64,000 nucleotides of DNA from Oscillospiraceae bacterium NTUH-002-81 (GCA_032620915.1 CP136052.1:3170001-3234000); one strand, 5' to 3'. Counted from the stretch's first letter, positions 24,064 to 33,661 are shown. Notes: generated by a model not told the origin, from the sequence alone. Made by a program: numbers and translations.

Positions 24064-25284
24064 ATGCATACATTGATTCAACTGATCAAAAAATGCCCGC
24101 CGCTGATGGCCGTTATCCAGTGGCTTCTTCGCACGCTGGAGCAGATCCACCAGCTCTACCTGAAGCTTTGCTGGCAGATTTTTGTGCGGCTTCCGCTGAA
24201 AGAGCGAAAGGTGATTTTCTGCAATTTCTACGGCGGCGGTTTTGGCGACAATCCGAAATTCATTGCGGAGGAAATGATCCGCCGGGACTTGGGCTTTGAG
24301 ATGTACTGGGTATGCGCCCACCCGGAGATGGTTTTCCCGGCGCCCATCCGGTCGGTGAAGCCCAATTCCACGGCTTTCGCCTACCACATGGCCACCGCCA
24401 AGTTTCTGGTGGAAAATACCCGCCGCCAGTATTATTTTATCAAACGGCCGGGACAGTTTTATATCCAGACGTGGCACGGCGGACCGGGCCTGAAAAAGGT
24501 GGAGATGGACGTGCAGGCGGCTTTGAGCGACGAGTACATTGCTTACGCCAAGCGGGATTCTGCCTGCATTGACCTGTTCCTTTCCTGCTGCCGCTGGTGC
24601 TCCGACCTGTACCACCGGGCGTTCTGGTACAGCGGCCCCATTCTGGAGCGGGGCATTCCCAAGAACGACCTGTATTTCACCGATCACGGAGAAGCCCGCC
24701 GGAAGATCGAGGAATACTATCACATTCCCGCCGGGAAAAAGATCGTGCTCTACGCCCCCACCTACCGGGACAACCGGGCCACAGACATGTACAATCTGGA
24801 CTATGACCGGGTGCTGGCGGCGTTGGAAAATCGTTTTGGCGGCGACTGGTACTGTCTCATCCGTCTGCACCCCAACCTGGCGGCCCAGGCGGGCATCGTT
24901 CCCACCGGCGAGAAGCTGCGCAACGCCACCCTGTACGAAAACATGCAGGAGCTGCTGGTGGCCAGCGACGTGATCATCAGCGATTACTCCGGCTGCGCTT
25001 TCGACTATCTGGTGCTGAAACGCCCCGGTTTCCTGTACGCGGAGGATTACGAGGAGATCAAAAAGGTGAAGGATTATTATTTCACCCTGGAGGAGCTTCC
25101 CTTCTCCCTGGCCCAGAGCAACGACGCGCTCATCCACAATATCGAAACCTTCGACGAGGCAGAATATGACAAAAAATGCGCTGCCTATGTGCAGCGCATT
25201 CAGTTCTTTGATGATGGTCACGCCTCCGAAGCGGCAGTGGACGCCATGCTGGCCCAGTTGTCACCGGCCCGGGACAACAGATAA
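24064..25284 (+). CDS. CDP-glycerol glycerophosphotransferase-like protein (TagF/TagB family)
   Basis: A 406-residue member of the CDP-glycerol:polyglycerol-phosphate transferase family. Diagnostic motifs are IQTWHGGPGLKK (base His), VLYAPTYRDN, IRLHPNL and DVIISDYSGCAFDYL, with an amphipathic N-terminus for membrane contact. Known members move a phospho-alcohol (glycerol-P, ribitol-P) from a CDP donor to teichoic acid or capsule. The start has AGGAGATTTTT. Several convergent genes next to it (LicC-like nucleotidyltransferase, aminotransferase, GNAT) suggest a CDP-activated donor other than CDP-glycerol. Its last 67 bases overlap the 3' end of the opposite-strand gene at 25218. Confidence 0.9.
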   Translation: MHTLIQLIKKCPPLMAVIQWLLRTLEQIHQLYLKLCWQIFVRLPLKERKVIFCNFYGGGFGDNPKFIAEEMIRRDLGFEMYWVCAHPEMVFPAPIRSVKPNSTAFAYHMATAKFLVENTRRQYYFIKRPGQFYIQTWHGGPGLKKVEMDVQAALSDEYIAYAKRDSACIDLFLSCCRWCSDLYHRAFWYSGPILERGIPKNDLYFTDHGEARRKIEEYYHIPAGKKIVLYAPTYRDNRATDMYNLDYDRVLAALENRFGGDWYCLIRLHPNLAAQAGIVPTGEKLRNATLYENMQELLVASDVIISDYSGCAFDYLVLKRPGFLYAEDYEEIKKVKDYYFTLEELPFSLAQSNDALIHNIETFDEAEYDKKCAAYVQRIQFFDDGHASEAAVDAMLAQLSPARDNR

Positions 25285-27026
25285 AGGATGATGGGCAGAC
25301 TTGTCATGTAGGGATACATATACCGCATACAGGACACCGGCCCGAACAATAACGTGAGGAAATATGCCCACATGGGGATCAGGATGGTAAAAACTGGTCC
25401 CCATTTTTTTGTCCAGATCAGGTAAAAACTGGCAAACAGCACAATCCAGATAAACGTGCCCGCGCCAAACAGGATACCGCCAATGACCGGAATCCGGGTC
25501 AGCACACTGTCCTGACAGATGGCATAGCTGATCTGATGGAACAGCGGCAGCTTCGGATCAAAATGAATGCCCAGAATTTCCTGGGTCTCTGTCCCGAAGA
25601 AATATTCCACGTACATGCGGATGGTGGTGTCATCCGGCAAAATGTCCCATGGATACCAGAGGCCGAAATTGGTGGAGAAAAATCCATCCAGGTACATAAG
25701 CGGATGGGACAGCCCTTTTTCGATCCACAGCTTGAAAAATTCCGCTTTGTGCTCGTTGAAGGCCGCCGTATCAAAGCCCCAGCGCACCTCATCCCCCTTG
25801 TGGGGCACATACCGCACGATATAATCCTCCGGGATCACCTCGAACAGCAGCTCCTTTTCTTCCTCTGTAAAATCCTCCGGCGCCAGATTGTATGTCCGGG
25901 AAATGGTCTGAATGATAGCATTATACGCCTCTCTGGCATCCACCCGCTCCACACCTAGGGCGTCATACACCGGTCCGGTGTAGATTTTCAGCAGGAGCAG
26001 CGGCACTGCCACCGCCACCAGCGCGCCCTTCCAGTGTTTTCGATACCAGATCAGGAAAAACGGCGCCCCGATGAGGATCATATACATGGTGTTGTTGCGC
26101 AGGATCATCATGAGAAAACAGGTGATGATCAGCTCTGCCAGCTGTTTCTTTGACCGGAAAAATCCGTCCGGATCCAGTCCCGCTGCCAGCAGCTGGGCCA
26201 TATAAAATCCGAACAGTGCGGAAAAAATGCTATCCTTGGTGGCAGTCATGCACAGGTACGCATTAGCTGGGTAAATGCCGTAAAAGATCACCGATGCCGC
26301 AAACAGCCACAACGGCGCTTTTTTCCGTCCCAGATACAGACAGATGCCCGCAAACAGCGCCGACATGATAACCATCTGGGTCAGGGCGTACAGCACCGCC
26401 CCGGCCTGATAGGAGCCAAACAGCGTGTGCCCCAGATCCACCAGACCGCCCAGCATCCATGTATGTACCAGCGGATGATGCGCCGACCGGTAATCCGTGA
26501 AATACCAGTTGAACTGCAGATTGCTATCATAGGAAAAAATGCCCGGATACGAACTGAGCCAGAACGGGATCCACAGCAGGAAGATCACCGCCCAGAGCAC
26601 AAAGAACGCGTATTTTTTCTCTATAAAAGAAGCATATCTGGTGCGCCAAATGCCGGACTTTTCTTTCTTCCGTTCATTTCCTGTTGCAGTCTGACCGTCT
26701 TTCTCATGATCATATTCGGCCGCATCTGCTGTCGGGGCTGATGTGCTCGTACATTTGTTTTCCGGCATGACTGTCGGGGTTTCTGTCCTGCAAAATCCTC
26801 CTGACAGCGCCCGGAAAAGCACCGCCAGCACTGCCGCCGCCACGATCCCGGTGAGCAGGATCTCGCCGCCCACCAGCCAGAAATTTCCTCCCGGCAAAAT
26901 GGTATTGTCATAGGTCAGATGATAGCCGAACCAGAACAGGATGGCGTACAGAAGCCCGCCTGCCAGCACCAGGAACAAACCCAGCCCTTTTAAATCCTCT
27001 CTGATCCAACGTTTCCATTGTTTCAT
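25218..27026 (-). CDS. Large polytopic membrane protein, DUF6020-like
   Basis: A 602-residue protein with two N-terminal helices, a hydrophilic insertion of about 50 residues (roughly 85-135, charged and Thr/Ala-rich), then about ten helices. The segment YPGIFSYDSNLQFNWYF and the DYRSAHHPLVHTW loop are what I recall of the DUF6020 family, a GT-C-like group found in Gram-positive surface-polysaccharide loci; this family name is from memory. Function unknown; an extracytoplasmic sugar or phosphoglycan transferase is likely. It is the last gene of the minus-strand run that starts near 33.6 kb and overlaps the 3' end of the convergent TagF-like gene. Confidence 0.78.
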   Translation of the reverse strand: MKQWKRWIREDLKGLGLFLVLAGGLLYAILFWFGYHLTYDNTILPGGNFWLVGGEILLTGIVAAAVLAVLFRALSGGFCRTETPTVMPENKCTSTSAPTADAAEYDHEKDGQTATGNERKKEKSGIWRTRYASFIEKKYAFFVLWAVIFLLWIPFWLSSYPGIFSYDSNLQFNWYFTDYRSAHHPLVHTWMLGGLVDLGHTLFGSYQAGAVLYALTQMVIMSALFAGICLYLGRKKAPLWLFAASVIFYGIYPANAYLCMTATKDSIFSALFGFYMAQLLAAGLDPDGFFRSKKQLAELIITCFLMMILRNNTMYMILIGAPFFLIWYRKHWKGALVAVAVPLLLLKIYTGPVYDALGVERVDAREAYNAIIQTISRTYNLAPEDFTEEEKELLFEVIPEDYIVRYVPHKGDEVRWGFDTAAFNEHKAEFFKLWIEKGLSHPLMYLDGFFSTNFGLWYPWDILPDDTTIRMYVEYFFGTETQEILGIHFDPKLPLFHQISYAICQDSVLTRIPVIGGILFGAGTFIWIVLFASFYLIWTKKWGPVFTILIPMWAYFLTLLFGPVSCMRYMYPYMTSLPIILYLLSRAGDNWASMASTAASEA

Positions 27027-27106
27027 ATTTTTATTTTTTTCACTCCTCTATCCTCGCGCTGCTGCCGCATGATCACCGACATTTTCCCTGATCCTGTATT
27101 TTCTGA

Positions 27107-27751
27107 TCAGAGATGGCAGTCTTTAGGCGACGCTCCATTAAGCCACTTCACGAAATCAAAATGCTTTTCCACAACGGTTTTGTCCGTGATGGCATTTTTC
27201 CCCAGATAATAGCCCACATAGTCCTCGTTGGCATATTCCGGCAGCTGGAACGCAAAATCAATGTCCGGGTGGGGCTTTGCAGTGAGCACCACTTTATTTT
27301 TGCAATCCACCTGCTCTAATTTGCGCATATCGTCCTCAGTGATGCCATCCCGGTCACACATGAGAATGTACAGATTGTCCATGTGCATCCGTTTCTTACG
27401 CTCCTCCCATTTTTCCCGGGCTTCCTCCGCGGTCTTATAATGGTTGAAATACAGCTTGATGTCGTCCAGCATGGCCACCGGATAAGGCTCCTCCGTCTCA
27501 ATAAACTGCAACTCGCAGCCCAGATAATGAGGCAGATCCAGCACAAATTTCAGGAAATCATCCTGCCAGATAAACATGTTGATGGTAGGGGAAAGGAATT
27601 TCATCCCCAGCCGATGATAAATAATTCCCGCCGTACAGTTGGACGCAAGGAACGTAAAATCATGATTTTCCAGCCTGCGCCGCATTTTTTTCTCATAAGG
27701 CGGCAAAAAAATCTTGTGACAAACCTCGATGACAGCCTCTTTAATGGTCAT
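27107..27751 (-). CDS. DUF1919-family protein
   Basis: About 214 residues from the ATG at 27751, which has GGGAGG 6-7 bases before it and overlaps the stop of the nucleotidyltransferase by 11 bases; the long upstream frame to 27853 is shadow. ASNCTAGIIYHRLGMKFLSPTINMF, here residues 32-56, and the DDIKLYFNHYKTAEEA and MCDRDGIT segments are characteristic of DUF1919 proteins, which occur in exopolysaccharide loci and have unknown chemistry. Tight coupling to the LicC-like enzyme suggests it uses or makes the same CDP-activated group. Confidence 0.82.
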   Translation of the reverse strand: MTIKEAVIEVCHKIFLPPYEKKMRRRLENHDFTFLASNCTAGIIYHRLGMKFLSPTINMFIWQDDFLKFVLDLPHYLGCELQFIETEEPYPVAMLDDIKLYFNHYKTAEEAREKWEERKKRMHMDNLYILMCDRDGITEDDMRKLEQVDCKNKVVLTAKPHPDIDFAFQLPEYANEDYVGYYLGKNAITDKTVVEKHFDFVKWLNGASPKDCHL

Positions 27752-28454
27752 TTTTTCCTCCCACATAGTCCACGATCCGCTCGTAGTCCTCAATATAGTC
27801 GATCTCCGACCAGAAATACGGCGCCACATCCAGCGTGTGGATCGGGAATTCATAGCAGTGGGCGTACAGGATCGTCTCCCACCAGGTGGTGTACTCCTCC
27901 GCGTCCACCATTTCCTGCATCAGCTCCACAAAATGGGGCATGTAATTTTTGCCCACCTTGGCAATGCCCACGTACTCACACGTGCGTTCGGACACCGGCA
28001 GCTCCTTGCCGTATTTGCGCACCAGGCCATCTTCACAGTGGAAGAAATAGTCGCCGGTCTCGATTTTCCGGTAATCCGCCAGCATGGTGATGTCCTCTTT
28101 GGACGCCAGCAGCCGTTCCAGAATTTCCTCCTCCAGGAAAACGTCGGCGTTGCCGAACAGGTAATCCTCGCCGGTATCCAGAAGATCTTTCGCAAACCAG
28201 AGGGATGCGATGCTGTTGGACACCCGGTAGAAGGGGTTGACCACAAAGGTCACGTCCAGGCCTTTCAGCGCCTCATAAAACAGCTCCTTCTGGTAACCCA
28301 CCACGATGGTCACGTCCAGGCCGTGCCGTTTCAGCATTTTGACTGTATAATGTAAAAGCAGCTCTCCGTTGCCGATGTCCAGAAGACTTTTCGGCTTGCG
28401 CACCTCCCGGCTGATCCGGCTTCCCACGCCTGCTGCCATTAATACTGCTCTCAT
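27741..28454 (-). CDS. LicC-like sugar/choline-phosphate nucleotidyltransferase
   Basis: About 237 residues. The N-terminus MRAVLMAAGVGSRI is the nucleotide-binding loop of the NTP-transferase fold, with KPKSLLDIG next and LFGNADVFLEEEIL for the metal Asp. The size and motif spacing fit the LicC/phosphocholine-cytidylyltransferase-like group, which also contains aminoethylphosphonate cytidylyltransferase. The ATG at 28454 (GAGGAGGT upstream) is preferred to the one at 28484. It probably activates a phospho-compound with CTP for transfer by the TagF-like enzyme nearby; the compound is unknown. Confidence 0.87.
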   Translation of the reverse strand: MRAVLMAAGVGSRISREVRKPKSLLDIGNGELLLHYTVKMLKRHGLDVTIVVGYQKELFYEALKGLDVTFVVNPFYRVSNSIASLWFAKDLLDTGEDYLFGNADVFLEEEILERLLASKEDITMLADYRKIETGDYFFHCEDGLVRKYGKELPVSERTCEYVGIAKVGKNYMPHFVELMQEMVDAEEYTTWWETILYAHCYEFPIHTLDVAPYFWSEIDYIEDYERIVDYVGGKNDH

Positions 28455-28573
28455 CCCTTCGACCTCCTCTTTTTCTTTGTTCATTTTTCAATTTGATCGC
28501 ATATCCGCCAGGGCCAGATGATCTTATATTTTTATTATAGCAATCTGCGCCAGTTTGTTTGAATTTATCTCAT

Positions 28574-29626
28574 TTATTGATCTAACTCCAAAAAAGCTTC
28601 CAGGAACTGCTCCATCACGCGCTTGGAACCAATGGAAATGCGGATGTATTTTTTCAGAAGCGGTTTTCCATAGGTTTTGATCAGGATGCCTTTCTCCCGC
28701 ATTTTCTTTTCCAGTACCATCGGATCGGTGTGGGGCTCCACAAAAAAGAAATTGCCCTGACCGAAATCGCAGTGGTAACCGTTTTCCAACAGTTTCTCCC
28801 GGATCCAGGTGCGGCCCTCCTGCTCGATGGCCAGCATCTGGTCAAACAGCTCCGGGTGATCCAGCATCCGCTCGCCAAACAGCAGCGCAACCGTGTTCAC
28901 CTCAAAGCCCGGGATGGATTTCTGCACATATTCGATGATTTCCGGCCGAGAGATCACGATGCCCATCCGCAGACCGGCCATGGAGCACAGCTTGGAAAAC
29001 GTCCGAAGCACGATCACATTGTCATATTCCCGGAACAGCGGCAGAAAGCTGTTGGGATTGAAGTAAAAATAAGCCTCGTCGATGACGACCACAGCCTCCA
29101 CTTCCCGGGCACGCGCAATGACCGCCCGCACCTCGGCCTCTGTGAATACATTGCCGATGGGATTGTTGGGGTTCAAAAGTGCCACCAGATCGGTGTGCTC
29201 GTCGATGGCCCCCACGATCTGCTGGCCGCTGATTTTCAAATTCTCATCGTAGGGAACACCAACATGTTTCAGACCCAGCATGGCGCAGGTCACCCAGTAC
29301 ATCTCAAAGGAAGGCGCCACTGTCACCACGGTTTCTCCTTTTTTTACAAAGGTTTCCAGAATGTATCGGATGGCCATGACCGACCCGTTGGTGAGGCACA
29401 GATTCTCCGGCTTTACCCCCAGATAATCCGCGTATTTCTGCTTGAACACATCCGGCTCCGGGTAGGTGGCCAGATACTCCGGCGTGATCTCCGCCAGCAC
29501 GCTGTCCACAAATGCCTTTGGCAGTCCCTCCGGGTTTTCATTCATATCCAGCCGCAGATAGGGCCGTCTGCCCTGCTCCGGATAAACCCGGACACAGTCT
29601 CTGATATTTTCATTTACATAATACAT
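28574..29626 (-). CDS. HisC-like class I/II PLP aminotransferase
   Basis: A 350-residue fold-type I aminotransferase. It shows LDMNENPEG (histidinol-phosphate-aminotransferase-like substrate loop), LLNPNNPIGNV, VVIDEAYFYF and the PLP lysine in RTFSKLCSMAGLRMG. Close relatives are often annotated as histidinol-phosphate aminotransferases, but no other his gene is near. Its position between a LicC-like cytidylyltransferase and a GNAT protein suggests that it aminates a small phospho-compound (for example a triose-phosphate-type or phosphono-aldehyde) that is then CDP-activated. That substrate is inference. Confidence 0.87.
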   Translation of the reverse strand: MYYVNENIRDCVRVYPEQGRRPYLRLDMNENPEGLPKAFVDSVLAEITPEYLATYPEPDVFKQKYADYLGVKPENLCLTNGSVMAIRYILETFVKKGETVVTVAPSFEMYWVTCAMLGLKHVGVPYDENLKISGQQIVGAIDEHTDLVALLNPNNPIGNVFTEAEVRAVIARAREVEAVVVIDEAYFYFNPNSFLPLFREYDNVIVLRTFSKLCSMAGLRMGIVISRPEIIEYVQKSIPGFEVNTVALLFGERMLDHPELFDQMLAIEQEGRTWIREKLLENGYHCDFGQGNFFFVEPHTDPMVLEKKMREKGILIKTYGKPLLKKYIRISIGSKRVMEQFLEAFLELDQ

Positions 29627-29628
29627 CG

Positions 29629-30570
29629 TTATCCCTGCTTTCTGATCAGCTTCGCCCAGCCGGTGCCTGCTGCATAGCCGGTCTTGGCGTAAAGTCTCGC
29701 TGCACTCTTTGTATAATAGAACAGGCAGGGATGCTTCCCCTCTGCCAGAAGTTCTTTGTTTAACTTAGATACTACTCTATCCGCAAGATTTTGTCCACGG
29801 GAATCTTCCGCCGTGATCACGCCGCTGACCACCGCCAGGTCGTCCACCTCCGCGTAAGTGCCCGCATGGCACACAATACGGCCGTTTTGCCGGATAAAAT
29901 AATTGCGGCCGAAGCCATCCCGCTGCCGCTCCAGCAGCTGAGCCGCCAGTCCCTCCGGGGTATACGTGCCGCCCACGCCCTCGTCGGTGCAGATCAGGGC
30001 CGCGATCTCCGGTAGCTCGGCTTCGCCGGCTTTTTCCACGGGGAATTCCGCTTGCGTCTCCGCATCAGATTCGTCGGTTTCTGACATACTTTCGTCTTTC
30101 GGTTTTTCCAGCAATTCTGTCACATACCCGGCTTCAAAATCATAGGTTTCCCGAAAATATGGGTATAATTTTTCCAGCGTTTCCAGCGGCCCGTTGATCA
30201 TGGAGGGCTGTTTTTCCTGCAGAAAAGCGACGGTGGCAGGCACATCCAGATTATTTTTATAAGAAAAAACATTGATGCCCGTGTAATACTGGAGCAAGAC
30301 GCAGCGCAGGGCGCCTGCTGTCAAAGCACTGTCCGCCGCGCCAGCCTGCGAAGTGTCTGCTTCCTTCAAAATATCGTGCATCGTTTCAGCCTGCAAAGTA
30401 TCAGCATATCCTTGATCTGTAACAAGGCCGCGGTCAATATACACCGACAGGTGCGGATTGCCCAGGCCATATTTTTTCAGATCAATATAGCTGTACAGGC
30501 AGTTTTTGCGATCCTGCCGGTAATAGTCCAGCACCTCTGCCAGTTCTTTTTGCGTTACTTTCGTATACAT
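29629..30570 (-). CDS. GNAT-family N-acetyltransferase
   Basis: About 313 residues from the ATG at 30570 (GGAGGAATGAT upstream). The N-terminal half is an unrecognised helical domain beginning YTKVTQKELAEVLDYYRQD; the C-terminal 130 residues are a GNAT fold with the acetyl-CoA region VVSGVITAEDSRGQNLADRV and the closing FYYTKSAARLYAKTGY. It presumably acylates an amine; the adjacent aminotransferase could make that amine. It is two bases from the aminotransferase and its start follows directly on the 1029-residue protein, so all three share one transcript. Confidence 0.82.
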   Translation of the reverse strand: MYTKVTQKELAEVLDYYRQDRKNCLYSYIDLKKYGLGNPHLSVYIDRGLVTDQGYADTLQAETMHDILKEADTSQAGAADSALTAGALRCVLLQYYTGINVFSYKNNLDVPATVAFLQEKQPSMINGPLETLEKLYPYFRETYDFEAGYVTELLEKPKDESMSETDESDAETQAEFPVEKAGEAELPEIAALICTDEGVGGTYTPEGLAAQLLERQRDGFGRNYFIRQNGRIVCHAGTYAEVDDLAVVSGVITAEDSRGQNLADRVVSKLNKELLAEGKHPCLFYYTKSAARLYAKTGYAAGTGWAKLIRKQG

Positions 30571-30571
30571 A

Positions 30572-33500
30572 TCATTCCTCCACTGGAACGTAAATGGTGT
30601 ACAGTTCATCCACGTACAATGTCCGGTAAGCACTGCTCTCTCCCAGTTCTTTGATCATGGCATACCGGGACGGGCTCCAGTTCATGCCCGACTCTTCCAC
30701 GGTTCCCAGAAGCAGCACCGGTGCCTGACCGTCAGCCAGCGCGTTTTCCAGTTGCTCTTTAAATTCGCTCATGGGCAGGTATTCCAGATCCGGCCAGGAG
30801 CTGTCATAGAAGGGCTTCATGTCCGTCAGCACACAGCCGATGTTGAAACAGCCGATCTGCAGCAGCTTCTGTTCTTTGTAAGGCGCCAGTTCTTCCATGA
30901 GCCGGTTCAGAGACGCCGCCCGGGCCGGGGAGGTGTAGATATCCTCGTACATGGGATGGTCGATGGTGGCCGTCAGTTCCCCGTTGGGTGCGTCATGGTA
31001 CACATGAGTAGCCGCATAACGCACGCCCGCTGTTGTCACAAAGACAAAAGTAAATACTGCCAATATCTGACAAAAACCACAAGCAAACCTTTGTATACAC
31101 AGATTTCTGGGCTGTCCATGCCTATTTCCATTGAATTGACCATATCCTCCGGGCTGTCCATCTACCCTGTCCTGTCCGTGGTCGTGCGCATCATTCAACC
31201 TATCTTCATTAAATTGGATATAGCCTCTGTCCGATCCATGGCCATGTTTATCAAATTCTCCACATCCGCTAGATTGTCCACATGCATTGCTTCGCCCCCA
31301 ACTAAGGAGCAGGAACAGCAGCACGCCCAGCGGCAGTGCCATATACACCCGATAATAGTTGACCCCCGTGTCTGTGCCGATGGTAAGCAGTCCCTCGATG
31401 ATCACTGCCGATGCGCACAGACAGGAGCGTAATGTGTCTTTTTTCGCATAGAGGAAAGTGCCAATGGTGCCCAGCAGAATCACCCCAAAAGCCACCCATA
31501 TATGTGCCGATAAGATGTTCTCCCGCAGGCCCTCGGACAGACCGAAAAAGCAGGCAATGCCAGCCGTAAAGTATATAGCCAGTGAAGGCTTTTCCATCGC
31601 TTCTTTTGAAGATTCCCCGCGCACGCGCTTCCACACCTCACTGGCACCGGCCACAACTGCCCACACCACTGCCAACAGACAGCCAAGCCGCAGCCAAAGA
31701 AGTGCCCCGTCCCGCATGCCCAGCAGGAACAGATAAATGCCGGTGGTGATGCTGTGGGTGTTCTCCGCGTTTTCACCGGCGCCCACGGAAGTCAATACCG
31801 ACAGATTGTGAAGCACCGTGTCCGGCCCCAGGAAAATCAAGGCCAGCAAAAGTCCAACTGCCGCTCCGGCCACCGCCCCCAGGAAAAATCCCCGACAGCT
31901 TTTCAACGCCTCCCACCAGATACGTGGACGGAACAAGGCGCGAATCTTAACCTCCCCTGTTTTTTCAGCTGACACGGTTCCATCCGGCACGTGATTGATT
32001 ACTCGATGTGCTGATGCCACATTATCAGGCATGGCCAATGCATTTTCTTCCGCAGCACCCACATGTTTCCACTCATCCAATAGTGTTTTCCAGAACACCA
32101 CCGCCATCAGCGCCAGGAACAGCATATTGGGCATCCGAAAATAGGTGTTGATGGCCAGCACAAATCCAGCGGCTGCCAGCCATTTCTGGCTGTTTTTCTG
32201 CAAGCCTGCCAGCAGCAGCGCCAGCCCGGCACTTAAGAACAACACCGTCCAGGCATTCCAGTTCAGTGTCCGGATCCATGTAATTCCATAGAAACTTCCC
32301 GTCAGGGCACAGGCCAGGGCCAGCACCCGGGGGAGCACTTTTTGCAATACATAGGCAGTCAGCAGCGCTGCCGCCACGTACACAAGACTGCTGGCCACGT
32401 TCAGCGCCAGCACTTTTCGTACCGGTGTCAGGGCATAGATGATGCCGCCTGCCAGCTCGCCGAGGAAATAATGGAGCTCATTGACTTTCACGGACGGATC
32501 AAAAATATACCGGTATTTGGTCAGGTACGAGCCAGTATCCCGGACGTCGATGCCCTTTCCCACCAACGGCAGTGACCAAAGCACCAGTACCAGAAGCAGC
32601 AGGCCACAGACTGTTTTCTGCCAGTCCCCTTTTTCCCGGGGCAGGAGCCGCCACCGATAAAAAGGCACCAGGAGTACAAAAGCGCCCAGGATCTCCCATA
32701 GCTTCCACAGATTCCGGCTGCCGTCGATGCCCAGCACCCCATAGCCGCCGGAAATGAGCATAAATACAAACAGATGCAGGCAGAGCACCGCCATGGTATG
32801 ACTTCCCGCGAACGCAATGAGCGCTCCGGCCTGCCGGAAGGTGTTTTCGATCCATTTTGCCAGCAACATGGCCAGCACCGAACCCAGCAAAGCCGCCGCC
32901 AGATAACACAGCATGTGATTTCCATAGCTTCTCACCGACAGGTTTCCGCTGCCGGAAAGGGCTGACACCAGAAAAAATATCAGACCGCAAAGGACGATTT
33001 TCCAGGGACAGCCATATAATTTTTCGATCAGATCTGTTTCACGCAGAAGCACCCCTGCCCCCAACAGCACCATATGAAACCACAGGGTATCCAGGCTCCA
33101 GGGCAGCAGCACCGGCAGGAACGAAAAGCCCCAGGCTGCGCACAGACATACAGCCATCCCGGCCAACAGCTTTTTGCGGCTTCCTTTCGCCCAGGTCATC
33201 AGAAGCCAAAAAACCAGCAGTGCCGTAAACAATCCCGTCAGGAACCAGGTGGGGCCGTTTAAGATCCGCATAAGCACCGTCTGTCCGGCCGTTTCTCCGG
33301 CATACAGGTAGCTGCGGGAATACAGAATGCCAAGGAGCGACACCCCGGCCTCCCGCAGCGGCTGTCCCCCCAGCAGCTGGTCTTTTACAAAAAAGAACAG
33401 AAAGAAGAAGGCATTGTATCCCACATAGGGAAGCAGCAGCCGCTTCGCCTTTTTTTTCGCAAAAGCAGAGAAGGACTCACCGGGCCGCAGGCGGAACGTG

Positions 33501-33661
33501 TATCCGGCCAGCACAAAAAACACCGGCACGTAAAACATGCCGCCGAAATAATTGACACCGCCTGCCGACAGTTCCGCGTGGTTCATCAGGACAATGACCA
33601 GCCCCAGCACCTTGGCAATGTCAATCCATCCGGCCCTTGTTTTCGTCGTCTGCTCTCCCAT
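30572..33661 (-). CDS. Fusion of acyltransferase-3 domain and GT-C-like membrane domain
   Basis: A 1029-residue membrane protein. Residues 1-340 are an acyltransferase 3 domain (GWIDIAKVLGLVIVLMNHAE first helix with His, VPVFFVLAGYTFR). Residues 365-850 are a second set of about ten helices with an acidic first loop (GKGIDVRDTGSYLTKYRYIF), a GT-C-like layout. A His/Gly/Asn/Asp-rich stretch (about 820-890) interrupts before the last helix and a 130-residue extracytoplasmic tail. Ordinary acyltransferase 3 proteins are about 340-400 residues, so this is a two-enzyme fusion or a regulatory duplication. It could both glycosylate and acylate one exported substrate (inference). The ATG at 33661 has GGAGGAAAT upstream. 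Confidence 0.8.
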   Translation of the reverse strand: MGEQTTKTRAGWIDIAKVLGLVIVLMNHAELSAGGVNYFGGMFYVPVFFVLAGYTFRLRPGESFSAFAKKKAKRLLLPYVGYNAFFFLFFFVKDQLLGGQPLREAGVSLLGILYSRSYLYAGETAGQTVLMRILNGPTWFLTGLFTALLVFWLLMTWAKGSRKKLLAGMAVCLCAAWGFSFLPVLLPWSLDTLWFHMVLLGAGVLLRETDLIEKLYGCPWKIVLCGLIFFLVSALSGSGNLSVRSYGNHMLCYLAAALLGSVLAMLLAKWIENTFRQAGALIAFAGSHTMAVLCLHLFVFMLISGGYGVLGIDGSRNLWKLWEILGAFVLLVPFYRWRLLPREKGDWQKTVCGLLLLVLVLWSLPLVGKGIDVRDTGSYLTKYRYIFDPSVKVNELHYFLGELAGGIIYALTPVRKVLALNVASSLVYVAAALLTAYVLQKVLPRVLALACALTGSFYGITWIRTLNWNAWTVLFLSAGLALLLAGLQKNSQKWLAAAGFVLAINTYFRMPNMLFLALMAVVFWKTLLDEWKHVGAAEENALAMPDNVASAHRVINHVPDGTVSAEKTGEVKIRALFRPRIWWEALKSCRGFFLGAVAGAAVGLLLALIFLGPDTVLHNLSVLTSVGAGENAENTHSITTGIYLFLLGMRDGALLWLRLGCLLAVVWAVVAGASEVWKRVRGESSKEAMEKPSLAIYFTAGIACFFGLSEGLRENILSAHIWVAFGVILLGTIGTFLYAKKDTLRSCLCASAVIIEGLLTIGTDTGVNYYRVYMALPLGVLLFLLLSWGRSNACGQSSGCGEFDKHGHGSDRGYIQFNEDRLNDAHDHGQDRVDGQPGGYGQFNGNRHGQPRNLCIQRFACGFCQILAVFTFVFVTTAGVRYAATHVYHDAPNGELTATIDHPMYEDIYTSPARAASLNRLMEELAPYKEQKLLQIGCFNIGCVLTDMKPFYDSSWPDLEYLPMSEFKEQLENALADGQAPVLLLGTVEESGMNWSPSRYAMIKELGESSAYRTLYVDELYTIYVPVEE

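Noticed and set aside
28574..29626. Histidinol-phosphate aminotransferase (hisC) for histidine synthesis
   Set aside because: No his genes nearby and the cluster context is polysaccharide modification; the resemblance is at family level.
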